IMG/VR virus record: IMGVR_UViG_3300032271_000272
Location: 1-24,648 of that record
Reading direction: 5' to 3' (one strand)
Length of the DNA: 24,648 nucleotides
Source of the DNA: a virus
This document shows, piece by piece, positions 6,814 to 14,749 of the stretch; the stretch's first letter is position 1, and every line of letters starts with the position of its first letter. The translations under genes and the position numbers were made by a program. A model generated the notes under the pieces. The model was given only the letters and a program-made list of their open reading frames with translations, did not search any database and was not told the origin of the DNA.

Positions 6814-7064
6814 TGTTCTCGTTGACTTAGTTGGTAAAGTATTTCTACCTGCTCACAAAGACGGTCAAGTTCTTGATTTGTTTTACGTGCTCCAAATATA
6901 TCAACCCAACGTTTTTCACGTTCTAGTTCTGCAAGTTCTAATTGTAACTCAGGGTCTTGACTATACAACTCTCTTTTACTAGCACCAGGACGACGAGCAT
7001 ACACAGTGCGCCCACCGTCGGGACTTTCGTATATGGTTACTTCTGTAATTTTGTTTGCGGCCAT
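6810..7064 (-). CDS. Small charged phage protein of unknown function (84 aa)
   Basis: An 84-residue protein: a beta-rich start (ITEVTIYESPDGGRTVYARRPGAS) and a helical, acidic-basic second half (ELQLELAELEREKRW to the end). No known motif. It heads a tight group of four genes reading to 5615, each joined by short overlaps or small gaps. ATG 7064 has no Shine-Dalgarno sequence; instead GTTAAATA (7070-7077) is placed so that the late-promoter start point falls exactly on the A of ATG, suggesting a leaderless message. Confidence 0.7.
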   Translation of the reverse strand: MAANKITEVTIYESPDGGRTVYARRPGASKRELYSQDPELQLELAELEREKRWVDIFGARKTNQELDRLCEQVEILYQLSQREQ

Positions 7065-7069
7065 ATTAG

Positions 7070-7077
7070 TATTTAAC
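7070..7077 (-). promoter_or_regulatory. GTTAAATA late-type promoter with predicted start on an ATG
   Basis: The TAAATA core ends six bases before ATG 7064, so the predicted first base of the transcript is that A. The gene has no Shine-Dalgarno sequence. Confidence 0.5.
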
Positions 7078-7098
7078 TACAAAAAACAAGCCAACAAA

Positions 7099-7118
7099 AA
7101 ACCTGCCTTGGCAGGTTT
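7099..7118 (-). terminator. Intrinsic terminator after the abundant-virion-protein gene
   Basis: Perfect nine-base-pair stem AAACCTGCC / GGCAGGTTT with a two-base loop, followed on the minus strand by a thymine-rich tract (TTTTTTG). It lies 24 bases past the stop of the gene ending at 7142. Confidence 0.85.
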
Positions 7119-7141
7119 AGTGTGGTTACAAACGTAGCTAA

Positions 7142-7540
7142 TTACAGATCAGCTGTGTTTGTGAATGATGCTGTGCCAGTAGCACTACTGATACCAATTG
7201 TGCCGTTTGCTGACTGTGCAGCAGCCAAAGCCAAAGCAACGTTAGCAAATGCGCCAACTGGGTATGTAGCAACTGAAAGTGTTGTACCTGTAGTAACTTG
7301 AGCGATAGCTACAGTAGTTGTCTGTTGCAGAGCTTGCAAAACGTTAGAAACGAATTGATTTACGCCACCTTGTGCACCGATAGCAGCATTAGCTGTAAAG
7401 GTGTAGAAGTCTAACTTAGGACCAGCTGGGTTAAAAGGACCCTGTTGAGCAATGTTAGCTGTTTGAGCAACTGGACCGTTCAATACGTCCAAATTAAATA
7501 CTGGTTGTGATCCACCAGAAACTTTAGTAATATAAGCCAT
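7142..7540 (-). CDS. Probable abundant virion protein, single-gene late transcription unit (132 aa)
   Basis: A 132-residue protein of low charge, rich in alanine, threonine, valine and asparagine (QALQQTTTVAIAQVTTGTTL, ALALAAAQSANGTIG), with no cysteine or membrane segment. The makeup suits a capsid decoration or tail protein, but no family is recognised. It is the best insulated gene in the window: a perfect TATAAATA T4-late promoter upstream (7582-7589), an AAGGAG ribosome site before ATG 7540, and an intrinsic terminator right after the stop (7099-7118). That arrangement is typical of a gene expressed strongly and late. Mass spectrometry of particles would settle the virion role. Confidence 0.75.
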   Translation of the reverse strand: MAYITKVSGGSQPVFNLDVLNGPVAQTANIAQQGPFNPAGPKLDFYTFTANAAIGAQGGVNQFVSNVLQALQQTTTVAIAQVTTGTTLSVATYPVGAFANVALALAAAQSANGTIGISSATGTASFTNTADL

Positions 7541-7581
7541 TTTTAAATCTCCTTAATATATGGCCACAATGGGCCTACTTT

Positions 7582-7589
7582 TATTTATA
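7582..7589 (-). promoter_or_regulatory. Perfect T4 late promoter TATAAATA
   Basis: An exact match to the T4 late consensus. The predicted start at 7576 gives a leader of about 36 bases with AAGGAG before ATG 7540. Confidence 0.8.
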
Positions 7590-7610
7590 CCTTTTGGGTA
7601 AAATTAGGAT

Positions 7611-9527
7611 TTAGGCAGGTTCTTTTGGGTTGTTTACAGCACGATTTGCCGCAGTAAAGCCGCCGGCTAAACGGTTTACAGCCTTGGCCATACCACTACT
7701 AGTGGCCATTACCCAACCTTCTTGTCCAGGATGTTGTAGATCCAGCTGTTGTAAGATGTCCATTTTGATATCATGTGCCAAGGCCCAGGCAGTAAATGCC
7801 CCTACCATGCCATCTAAATTACTGCGTGGACTTTGCAAGTATTCTACAATGTTGTTGAACTTTTTAGGTGTAACCCGTTGTTGTAACCATGGACCAAAGT
7901 CAGCCAATAAATTATCAAATCCCGATCCCACGCGACTGTTGATATAATCTACGCATAAACGAGGAAGATCGGTAATTTGTAAAGATCTAAGATCGGCAGG
8001 ATTAAACAGCTGATCAATAGCGGCGCCACGAGAATTATACACATCTTTAAGTTGCTGTACCAGTTGACGGTTAGGGCGAACATTTTCTTTGGCGTAGACT
8101 GGCTCTAACAACAATAGCCCAGTAACTGGTTTAAAGTCAACGTTACCGATGGGTTCTTTTGGTGCGCCAGGTTCGGCATAGCGTGTGTGCATGGCAATAC
8201 CTACATCACTACGAGCAATGCGTTGACCTACATCGCTGGCCATAGGAATCTTGTATTCTATGGTGTTGGGTGTAAACACAAAATTACCCGCTTGTTCTGG
8301 AGGGCGTTGTGTGTACAACAAATCACCTTGAACATAGCCTCTAAAGTTCTTAGGTGTAGCGGCTTCTAACATGGGCCATAATTGTTGATAAATTGGTAGT
8401 AGTGTCGCAACACGGGTAGCTGAACGACCTTGTGCTTCGGCATCAGCATCACGCTGTGCCAAGTGGCGGCCAACCTGTTGTGGGCTGGCAAATAGTCCAT
8501 CATATCCACGGGCTGTAAATCCTGACACATCAGTTAAAATAAAAGTTCCTTCTGGATCCCTTCCAAATACTAGTGCTGGTTTGCCGTCCCATTTGACTGT
8601 GGCAGTCTTACCTGTGTCAGCTGCAGTATGCCGGACAATATCTAACGCTTGCTTGATGCCGGCACTGCCACGACGAAACACAAGATCTTCTAGGTGCTCA
8701 ATGCCTTTGGCACGACCACCTTGTACTTCTGCTTCCACAATGACCTGCATGCCTTGATTCACAATACGATCACGCAGGCGGGCTAGGAAGTTTACTTCTG
8801 TGTATCCAGTAACTGCAGGTATTTCGCTTTCCATAAACGGAAGTCCCTCGCGCTCCATGTGCTGTTTAAAGTCTGCTAGTTTAGCCTCACGTTCTGGATC
8901 TGTGCTGAGTGCTTGTAAAATTGTTTCTACGCTGGCTAGATCTTGACGGGTGGCCGTACGGTTTAATAATAACTTTGCTACTTTGTCGGGATCATCAGTG
9001 ATAAGTTTATTGGTCACACGATCTGCAATTCCGGCAATTTGATTTAATTTATAGCCCATGCTCTTAGCAATTGAGTTCATCAGGACATTACGTTCGCGAC
9101 CTTTGTACTGTGAATCTGCTGGCATGGCGCCTAGCACAAACTTGCTCCAAGGTACATTGTTAAGGAACATAAAGTCTGACTGTACATAACCCAGATCTGG
9201 ACGGCCGTTGATTGGTGTGAGGAAGTGCACCGCAGTACCAGATTTTTTTACATAGTCTTCGGGTTTGAATCCATGACTACTGGCCCATTGTTTGAGTCTA
9301 TGCTCTAATTGGTCTTTGGTAACCTCTGTTGCATCTACAGCAATATCTAAGTCGCCAGAGGTATCTTTAATACCAGTGGATCCAAGTGTGTTGTTCTGTA
9401 GGTCAAGGCCTGGTAATAATTCTTCTAACCAAGCCAGCGTACTTTTTACATCAGTCTGATTGATGCGTTGGGTTAACGCACGGCCATTGCCGTCTTTGAA
9501 TACGTTGCCACCTTCAAGGAGTTTCAT
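7611..9527 (-). CDS. Large protein with polymerase-beta-type nucleotidyltransferase and ligase-like domains
   Basis: A 638-residue protein with two nucleotidyl-transfer signatures. Residues 49-61 read GSTG then SGDLDIAV, the G-S-x10-D-x-D pattern of the polymerase-beta nucleotidyltransferase superfamily, with a likely third acid at D118 (QSDFMF). Residues 310-317, TVKWDGKP, match the K-x-D-G nucleotide-binding lysine motif of ATP-dependent DNA/RNA ligases and capping enzymes; GYVQGDLLY (397-405) and NTIEYKIP (421-428) fall where later ligase motifs would be expected, but are divergent. Similar proteins occur in marine T4-like phages without a firm function. It is coupled (TAATG) to the upstream virion-type gene. 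The start MKLLE-GG also fits an L-x-E prohead protease site, so packaging in the head is possible but unproven. Confidence 0.8.
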   Translation of the reverse strand: MKLLEGGNVFKDGNGRALTQRINQTDVKSTLAWLEELLPGLDLQNNTLGSTGIKDTSGDLDIAVDATEVTKDQLEHRLKQWASSHGFKPEDYVKKSGTAVHFLTPINGRPDLGYVQSDFMFLNNVPWSKFVLGAMPADSQYKGRERNVLMNSIAKSMGYKLNQIAGIADRVTNKLITDDPDKVAKLLLNRTATRQDLASVETILQALSTDPEREAKLADFKQHMEREGLPFMESEIPAVTGYTEVNFLARLRDRIVNQGMQVIVEAEVQGGRAKGIEHLEDLVFRRGSAGIKQALDIVRHTAADTGKTATVKWDGKPALVFGRDPEGTFILTDVSGFTARGYDGLFASPQQVGRHLAQRDADAEAQGRSATRVATLLPIYQQLWPMLEAATPKNFRGYVQGDLLYTQRPPEQAGNFVFTPNTIEYKIPMASDVGQRIARSDVGIAMHTRYAEPGAPKEPIGNVDFKPVTGLLLLEPVYAKENVRPNRQLVQQLKDVYNSRGAAIDQLFNPADLRSLQITDLPRLCVDYINSRVGSGFDNLLADFGPWLQQRVTPKKFNNIVEYLQSPRSNLDGMVGAFTAWALAHDIKMDILQQLDLQHPGQEGWVMATSSGMAKAVNRLAGGFTAANRAVNNPKEPA

Positions 9528-10471
9528 TATATCATGCCCAAGACTTTAAGTATCTGTGTTTTGCCAGCGGGAGTTCGTGCCAGTGACTTTAGTCCTTGCG
9601 TTTGACGATCAGTGAGTCCTAGTTGATTGATTGCGTCAGAGTCAGCACCAGGTTTATATTTTGCTTTTGTTGCATCGTAGCGTTTTTGTTGTCCAATGGC
9701 CTGTATACCAGCTGAGGCCAGTTTTAAATATTCTTGAATGGCCGCGACGTGTTGTGCTGTGCCTTGAGTGTTTGCTACCTGGCGCAGAGCCTGGTCCAAT
9801 TTTTTTACTAGCTCAGGAATGTCCTTACGAACGTCATCCATGGTTGCACTTGCCCCATAGACTCCTTGTACTCTGGTTGCTAATTTTTCATCTGCCCATG
9901 CTTGAAATTTTCCAATATAATCAGCTGGTGCCGGTGCGGCAGCAGTAGTAGTAGCTGTTGTTGTTGGTGCGGCAGCAGTAGTAGTTGTGGTTGGTGCAAC
10001 AGTGCGAGCTCGTTGTTTCATTTTTGCTAGCTTGGCAGGATCCATGGGTATTGCTTCTTCTAAATCCGACTGCATGTCTTGAATTCCGCCCTTGGGTTGA
10101 CCAAACATCTGTTGCATGTTTTGTCCGGTTTTGCTTGCGGCTACCGCTGCACTCATTTGACCAGGTGCGGCCCGTGTGGTTGATGTAGCAGTAGCAGGTG
10201 CAACTTTTGCATCTGGCGATTTAAGCCACTCTTGTGCCAGTCCATTGATATAAACTGTCATACCTGGAGTCTTTTTTAGATCTGTGTATTTTTGTTCCCA
10301 GGACTGTTTAGGATCTGCATCCAACTCAGGATCTTGTCCTTGACTTTGAAGTTCTTTTTGAGAGTATTCAGCCGACTTGGCATAATCTCCAGCATAATAG
10401 TTGGCAAGAGCCATGCCTTTATTCCATAATCCTTCATCAACCCGAGATTCTGTTATTTCATGAATTTGCAT
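9527..10471 (-). CDS. Probable virion or internal head protein with Ala/Thr-rich linker (314 aa)
   Basis: A 314-residue protein in three parts: a helical N-terminal region (1-75), a long low-complexity stretch rich in alanine, threonine, proline and glutamine (about 90-185, with runs such as TTTTTAAAPTTTATTT) that is probably disordered, and a helical C-terminus (190-314). The start MQIHEITE-S matches the (L/I)-x-E cleavage rule of T4 prohead protease gp21 and resembles short capsid-targeting leaders; this is inference. It overlaps the 82-residue gene before it by 14 bases and is coupled to the nucleotidyltransferase gene after it. No enzyme motif. Confidence 0.7.
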   Translation of the reverse strand: MQIHEITESRVDEGLWNKGMALANYYAGDYAKSAEYSQKELQSQGQDPELDADPKQSWEQKYTDLKKTPGMTVYINGLAQEWLKSPDAKVAPATATSTTRAAPGQMSAAVAASKTGQNMQQMFGQPKGGIQDMQSDLEEAIPMDPAKLAKMKQRARTVAPTTTTTAAAPTTTATTTAAAPAPADYIGKFQAWADEKLATRVQGVYGASATMDDVRKDIPELVKKLDQALRQVANTQGTAQHVAAIQEYLKLASAGIQAIGQQKRYDATKAKYKPGADSDAINQLGLTDRQTQGLKSLARTPAGKTQILKVLGMI

Positions 10472-10706
10472 CGGTTCGTCTCACTGTGCGGGTAAATTTG
10501 CCGGGATCGCGCTGATTGATAGCATTGAGCAATTTACGTTGGAGATTCTGTGCATCTTCAGAGTTATAACTTTTGTCGATCTGCTCCAGCAAGCGTATAG
10601 CACTGGCAATGATATTAGCGGCGCGATTTTCAATAACATGGCGCTGATCTCGCTCAATATACATTGAGTCTAATTCTTCTAATAAACTGCGAGTTTTCTT
10701 TTGCAT
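10458..10706 (-). CDS. Small helical phage protein of unknown function (82 aa)
   Basis: An 82-residue, highly charged, all-helical protein (LLEELDSMYIERDQRHVIEN, then ANIIASAIRLLEQIDKSY and LQRKLLNAINQRDPGKF). This pattern belongs to a small protein conserved in marine T4-like phages; function unknown. It has its own GCTAAATA late-type promoter (10729-10736) giving a leader of about 17 bases with an AAAGG purine stretch. It is the first gene of a three-gene unit with the 314- and 638-residue proteins, so it probably shares their timing. Confidence 0.75.
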   Translation of the reverse strand: MQKKTRSLLEELDSMYIERDQRHVIENRAANIIASAIRLLEQIDKSYNSEDAQNLQRKLLNAINQRDPGKFTRTVRRTDANS

Positions 10707-10728
10707 TTTGGGTCCAGAACCTTTTTAT

Positions 10729-10736
10729 TATTTAGC
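10729..10736 (-). promoter_or_regulatory. GCTAAATA late-type promoter of the three-gene virion-type unit
   Basis: GCTAAATA lies in the 56-base gap after gp41. The predicted start at 10723 gives a 17-base leader for the 82-residue gene. The rest of the gap holds only a weak five-base-pair hairpin. Confidence 0.5.
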
Positions 10737-10762
10737 GGTTTAGTAGTCTAAATAACCCTTAA

Positions 10763-12172
10763 TTAATTGGCTTTAATTTGGCCTAGTAATTGCTTTAGTT
10801 TAGCACTTTGTACATCTGCAGTGATTTTAGTAGTTTCTTCTCGGTCAGTAAGATTAGCAGGCTCTGTTCCATTAATCATTGTGCTTTTTGCTTTAATACT
10901 GTCTAGCAAGTTACCCTTAGCAAAACTATTAACTGGGCCGGCTTCTTCTCCTGGATCTGTAATACGCATGGTTTCAACATTGTAATCCAAGTCAATCTTC
11001 ATGCCAACACCTGTACTACTACGCGATTTCATACATTGTATTTGATATTTGCCACGCTCACGCATGGCTCTGCTGGTGAAGATACCAAATACGTTATCTG
11101 CTGTGTTGATCTTACTAATACCACCTGAAATATGACTGTGGTCAAATTCAATTTCTTCTACTGCACTACGATTTAACTGCGACGCCGTTACAAATAGCAC
11201 ATTAAGTTCTTTGGCCAAGTTACGCAATTCTTCTGAAACATATTTGTCTTTAACAAACAAGTCATTGGGGCTAACCTTGGCACTTACAGGCATCAATAAG
11301 TCCAAGTAGTCACACATAACAAAATCTACCTTTAATCCTGTTTGCACTTGCACTTCTTTAATGTAACTGCGAATGTCGTTGATGTTGCTCTGTGCAGGCA
11401 AGGCTTTGATACGATACTGTCCGGCTTTCTTGCTAACTAGCTTGACCTTAAGTTCAGTTTGATCAATGTCCTTGCGAATTTCTTTAGTACTCATTCCTGC
11501 CAACATAGCATCTGTTCTTAGGGCACATAGTTCTTCACTAAGTTCTAAACTGATATACACACCACTAAGTCCTGCTTGCAACCAGCTCAATGCTATGTTC
11601 ATCATAACAAGCGACTTACCCGATCCAGAACCACCAGCAAAAATGTTAAGTTCTCCACGGCTGAATCCGCCATACAAGATCTTGTCCATCTGTGGCCAGC
11701 CTGTACTTACTTGTCCACCACTATTAAAATATTTGTCAATACGTAGTCTTGGATCTGCAAAATAATCTGTACCCATATCTTTGGTCAAACTAATTTGTAC
11801 CGCATCTTTAATTAATTTCTCTACGGGATCATACTCGCCTTTTTCCAACAAGTCTGCTGATTTTAGAATTGCACGTTCTAGTTCTTGTCTGCGAGTAAAC
11901 CCCTCGAACTCATCCATAAACCATTCAAAGTGTCCGTCATTTAAATCTGGAATGTTATTAAGTTTAACACCTGTACTGGCACCAATTTGTTCTATTGTTG
12001 GTAGTGTCTTGTGTTGGTCGCTATGCTTGGCAATAAACTCAGCCGCAGATCTTAAACTACGGTCAAAGTTTTCTGGATTATAAATGTTCTGAACACGCAC
12101 ATAACTTTCTGCGTCTTGTAACATCATTTCTAAGAATAGTTTTTGGACCTCAAGTCCGTAGTCTTTTAACAA
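10763..12172 (-). CDS. gp41: Replicative DNA helicase, T4 gp41-like (DnaB family)
   Basis: A 469-residue helicase, nearly the length of T4 gp41 (475). It forms a hexamer on the lagging strand and works with the primase as the primosome. The N-terminal domain (1-130) is helical; the RecA-like motor follows, with Walker A GGSGSGKS (180-187), YISLELSEE, Walker B DFVMCDYLDLL, and the FVTASQLNRSA motif near the end of the motor core. The end of the gene product (LLGQIKAN) is a short polar tail. It starts inside the end of the primase gene (23-base overlap), as expected for two proteins made together. No separate promoter is seen. Confidence 0.95.
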   Translation of the reverse strand: MLKDYGLEVQKLFLEMMLQDAESYVRVQNIYNPENFDRSLRSAAEFIAKHSDQHKTLPTIEQIGASTGVKLNNIPDLNDGHFEWFMDEFEGFTRRQELERAILKSADLLEKGEYDPVEKLIKDAVQISLTKDMGTDYFADPRLRIDKYFNSGGQVSTGWPQMDKILYGGFSRGELNIFAGGSGSGKSLVMMNIALSWLQAGLSGVYISLELSEELCALRTDAMLAGMSTKEIRKDIDQTELKVKLVSKKAGQYRIKALPAQSNINDIRSYIKEVQVQTGLKVDFVMCDYLDLLMPVSAKVSPNDLFVKDKYVSEELRNLAKELNVLFVTASQLNRSAVEEIEFDHSHISGGISKINTADNVFGIFTSRAMRERGKYQIQCMKSRSSTGVGMKIDLDYNVETMRITDPGEEAGPVNSFAKGNLLDSIKAKSTMINGTEPANLTDREETTKITADVQSAKLKQLLGQIKAN

Positions 12173-13112
12173 GTTGTTTTTTCCTTAGTTCTATTTTAAT
12201 TTTACTAGTTTCTTTGGCCTGCATTATAGTTAGCAAAGTTGCTAGTCTACCCCAACGAATTACAGCATCGTTTACATCCTTAACATCTGCAGGCCACTCA
12301 GGCATGCTTACAGCCCATCCTAGTTCTACCGCCCGGTCCACTAACTTCATGCCGGCCTCATCTTGATCTGGCACTACAATCACATCTCGACCTAGACTGC
12401 GTATCAGTCTAGCTTGTGGGTCGTTGATCTCTGCGTGTAGCACTGCCAGTCCATTAATACTGAGTGCATCAAAAACTCCTTCGACTACAATTACTGACTG
12501 CCAATCTGCGCCCTGTAAGTCTGTGCCAAATACATAACCCGGCTGTATATCCTGAATGTATCTAGGTGTGCGATCATCCAAAAATCTTGTTGTGTGCCCT
12601 ACCACTTGATTGTCATGCGTAAATGGAATTACAATGCCAGGACGTGGCATTGTTTTGTATAGGAACGGGTAGTCCATTGGTGCTAACCTCTTACGTAGAT
12701 ATTCTTCTGCCAATTCATTTAGTGGCTGTGTATCTGCTGGCAAGAGCCGATCTTCAAATATAATATTTTGTAATTGGTTGGCAATTGCTTGACGCTCGCC
12801 GAGCAATCCTTCTATACTCTTGTGCTTAAGGCTTTCAAGATTAATGCGTTCAATTTCTTCTTGCGGAACATTCATCCACTGTAGTAATTTACGAGCTTTG
12901 AATGTTAAATTACGGCCTAGTACAAAACTAGCGGTGTATCCGCAATTAAAACAATGCCAAGACCAACTACCGTCGGGTGTGGATTTTATTCCTCCACGCA
13001 TGCGACGATCTTGACTTTCGCCATTGTGCTCGCAACACGGTGCATTAACACTTATCCAACCCGAACTGGTTTGTTTTCGTTTAGCGGGTAAAAAAGAAGT
13101 CACGTCAATCAT
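12150..13112 (-). CDS. gp61: DNA primase, T4 gp61-like
   Basis: A 320-residue primase that makes RNA primers for lagging-strand synthesis. The N-terminal zinc-binding motif is formed by APCCEHNG (C26/C27, H29) and HCFNCGY (C54, C57). The Toprim catalytic domain follows with VVEGVFDALS (E-x-x-x-D) and IVVPDQDEAG (D-x-D). The C-terminus is strongly basic. Overlap with gp41 couples the two. A TTGATT-N17-TATAAT promoter lies directly upstream; its predicted first base is one position from ATG 13112 and there is no ribosome site, so the message appears leaderless. Confidence 0.93.
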   Translation of the reverse strand: MIDVTSFLPAKRKQTSSGWISVNAPCCEHNGESQDRRMRGGIKSTPDGSWSWHCFNCGYTASFVLGRNLTFKARKLLQWMNVPQEEIERINLESLKHKSIEGLLGERQAIANQLQNIIFEDRLLPADTQPLNELAEEYLRKRLAPMDYPFLYKTMPRPGIVIPFTHDNQVVGHTTRFLDDRTPRYIQDIQPGYVFGTDLQGADWQSVIVVEGVFDALSINGLAVLHAEINDPQARLIRSLGRDVIVVPDQDEAGMKLVDRAVELGWAVSMPEWPADVKDVNDAVIRWGRLATLLTIMQAKETSKIKIELRKKQLVKRLRT

Positions 13113-13117
13113 ACTAC

Positions 13118-13146
13118 ATTATAGCAGATTATTTGAGAGAAATCAA
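13118..13146 (-). promoter_or_regulatory. Sigma70-type promoter of primase-helicase (TTGATT-N17-TATAAT)
   Basis: A consensus -10 and a five-of-six -35 at ideal spacing. The predicted start at 13111 falls within one base of ATG 13112; no ribosome site precedes the gene. Confidence 0.65.
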
Positions 13147-13158
13147 GAATGTTTGGCG

Positions 13159-14310
13159 TTATCTGTAGAGTAAATCGATTACATAGCCGGTACTGATTAA
13201 GACGGCGGCACCAGTTTGATTGGGAGCATTTGGATATAATCCGGCACCCATGCCAGCGTTGGGCAAGTACCAATAACCCGAACCACCGTTGGTCACGTCA
13301 ATGTTAGTAACAACTCCACCGGATATTGTGGCCACTGCCTCAGCACCGGATCCATCGCCAATGATGTTAATCTTTGGCGGGGCCAAGTAACCATTTCCAC
13401 CATTGACAACATTGATACTGGTAACTACACCGTTCTCTGTGGTAGCGTAGGCAATGGCTGGAAGTCCGGGCTGATCTGGTACAGCAAAGATACTGTTATT
13501 AAAGCATATTCTAAGTATGGGATGCCACCCTACAATGTTCATATAGATTGTTCGAGTCTCGTTATAGTAAGTAGTTGATTCGGTCACATTGTACCAAATG
13601 CTTTGATAATTTTCTGCTGCCTGTGCTTTGATTGTTCCTGTGTAGCCATCCAGGGTCATCTGCACAGTTGTGACTGCATTCACTGGTTCAATAAAACTAC
13701 TGAAAAATTCTGTGTTTAAAAAACTATTCCAGTAGTTGCCGCCGTTGGGATTGCCGGACCAGAATGGGTTGGTTGGGGATTGTCCCCAGGTAGTACCATC
13801 ATATGACACCTGTGCTGACAACTTGTTGGTTGGAATTGTCAAGGGTGCGCTAGGTACATGTTGTGGTAATATGCTGTCCACAATGTTTACCGGAGCACGT
13901 GCACCTGCTTGTGCATTGACAAATACAGCATCGCTGTAACCACCCGCAGGTTGTGTACGTTGGATACTGTAGTTGGCTGGCTGTGCCAACACTTCTAGTA
14001 GTTCGCTACCACTAAATTGCACCTTGGCACGACCGGTTGCAGCATTTAGTATAACCATGGGTTTTTCTAATAGTAATTCATCACCCGCGGTGCTGATTAC
14101 ACGAAAAAAGAAAGTGTTGCCAGAGATGTTAACTGGCTTTTCTTCTTGGTTTATGAACTCGAATAAGAGCACATTGTCCACGCCCTTGTTTATGGTCAGT
14201 TGTTTTGCGTACACAGGATCATACCTATAGATAAAAGTTTCGCCATCCGAAGTATCCATTAACAATACTCGTGTTAGCTGTTGATAAAGATAGACTTGGG
14301 TGGAATACAT
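13159..14310 (-). CDS. Phage structural protein, probably baseplate or tail fibre related (383 aa)
   Basis: A 383-residue, beta-rich protein. The N-terminal domain (about 30-150: YAKQLTINKGVDNVLLFEFI, then NISGNTFFFRVIS and ANYSIQRTQ) looks like the beta-sandwich seen in baseplate upper and tail-attached proteins of marine T4-like phages. Near the C-terminus there are two copies of a glycine repeat, GVVTSINVVNGGNGY (294-308) and GVVTNIDVTNGGSGY (332-346), common in tail-fibre and surface proteins. No enzyme motif. ATG 14310 lacks a ribosome site and a GCTAAATA late-type element ends seven bases before it, predicting a leaderless late message. It stands alone between the primase gene and a divergent gene. 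Confidence 0.78.
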   Translation of the reverse strand: MYSTQVYLYQQLTRVLLMDTSDGETFIYRYDPVYAKQLTINKGVDNVLLFEFINQEEKPVNISGNTFFFRVISTAGDELLLEKPMVILNAATGRAKVQFSGSELLEVLAQPANYSIQRTQPAGGYSDAVFVNAQAGARAPVNIVDSILPQHVPSAPLTIPTNKLSAQVSYDGTTWGQSPTNPFWSGNPNGGNYWNSFLNTEFFSSFIEPVNAVTTVQMTLDGYTGTIKAQAAENYQSIWYNVTESTTYYNETRTIYMNIVGWHPILRICFNNSIFAVPDQPGLPAIAYATTENGVVTSINVVNGGNGYLAPPKINIIGDGSGAEAVATISGGVVTNIDVTNGGSGYWYLPNAGMGAGLYPNAPNQTGAAVLISTGYVIDLLYR

Positions 14311-14316
14311 ACAGTA

Positions 14317-14324
14317 TATTTAGC
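14317..14324 (-). promoter_or_regulatory. GCTAAATA late-type promoter of the 383-residue structural gene
   Basis: It lies in the 25-base gap between divergent genes. The predicted start at 14311 is one base before ATG 14310, which lacks a ribosome site. Confidence 0.5.
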
Positions 14325-14335
14325 GACTTTAGATT

Positions 14336-14749
14336 TTGATTGGAAAACGTTTTGGTAAATATTGGCACGATATGACTAATGATTTTTTTGAAAAACTAGC
14401 GGAAAAATACCCATTTATAACCTTGTGTGTTTGTGCCACCACAGAATACGTGGGAATTATACAAAATCAAGATGACTATATCACCACTATCTACGACTTT
14501 GGTGCCATTAAAAACGTAGAGGTCAAACAAAAGTTTTTAGAGCTGGCAAATACCTGGTGGTGGGAAAGTAATAGAACCATACCCATCAACATATTCCTCA
14601 AAGAAGACTGGGATCCGTTTAAACCTTATCTGCGTACTTTTACCAACAAAGACTTAGAAATACTTCACGGGCCAGTTTGCAGTCTTAGTGAAATGGGTCG
14701 TAAAAAATCAAAAAGAAAATCTATTACTCTTGTACGCCGGCTTGATTAA
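14336..14749 (+). CDS. Only plus-strand gene: small conserved-type protein of unknown function (137 aa)
   Basis: A 137-residue protein, intact and coding-like: FGKYWHDMTNDFFEKLAEKY, TEYVGIIQNQDDYITTIYDF, LANTWWWESNRTIPINIFL, then HGPVCSLSEM and the basic tail KKSKRKSITLVRRLD. The same pattern occurs in uncharacterised proteins of marine T4-like phages. It reads against every other gene in the window, starting 25 bases from the divergent structural gene and running 26 bases into the mini-DnaE-like gene tail to tail. The start is uncertain: TTG 14336 has no ribosome site, and ATG 14372 would lose the FGKYW block. In front of ATG 14372, GGTAAATA at 14354-14361 resembles the late motif but is also codons. 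Function unknown. Confidence 0.75.
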   Translation: MIGKRFGKYWHDMTNDFFEKLAEKYPFITLCVCATTEYVGIIQNQDDYITTIYDFGAIKNVEVKQKFLELANTWWWESNRTIPINIFLKEDWDPFKPYLRTFTNKDLEILHGPVCSLSEMGRKKSKRKSITLVRRLD

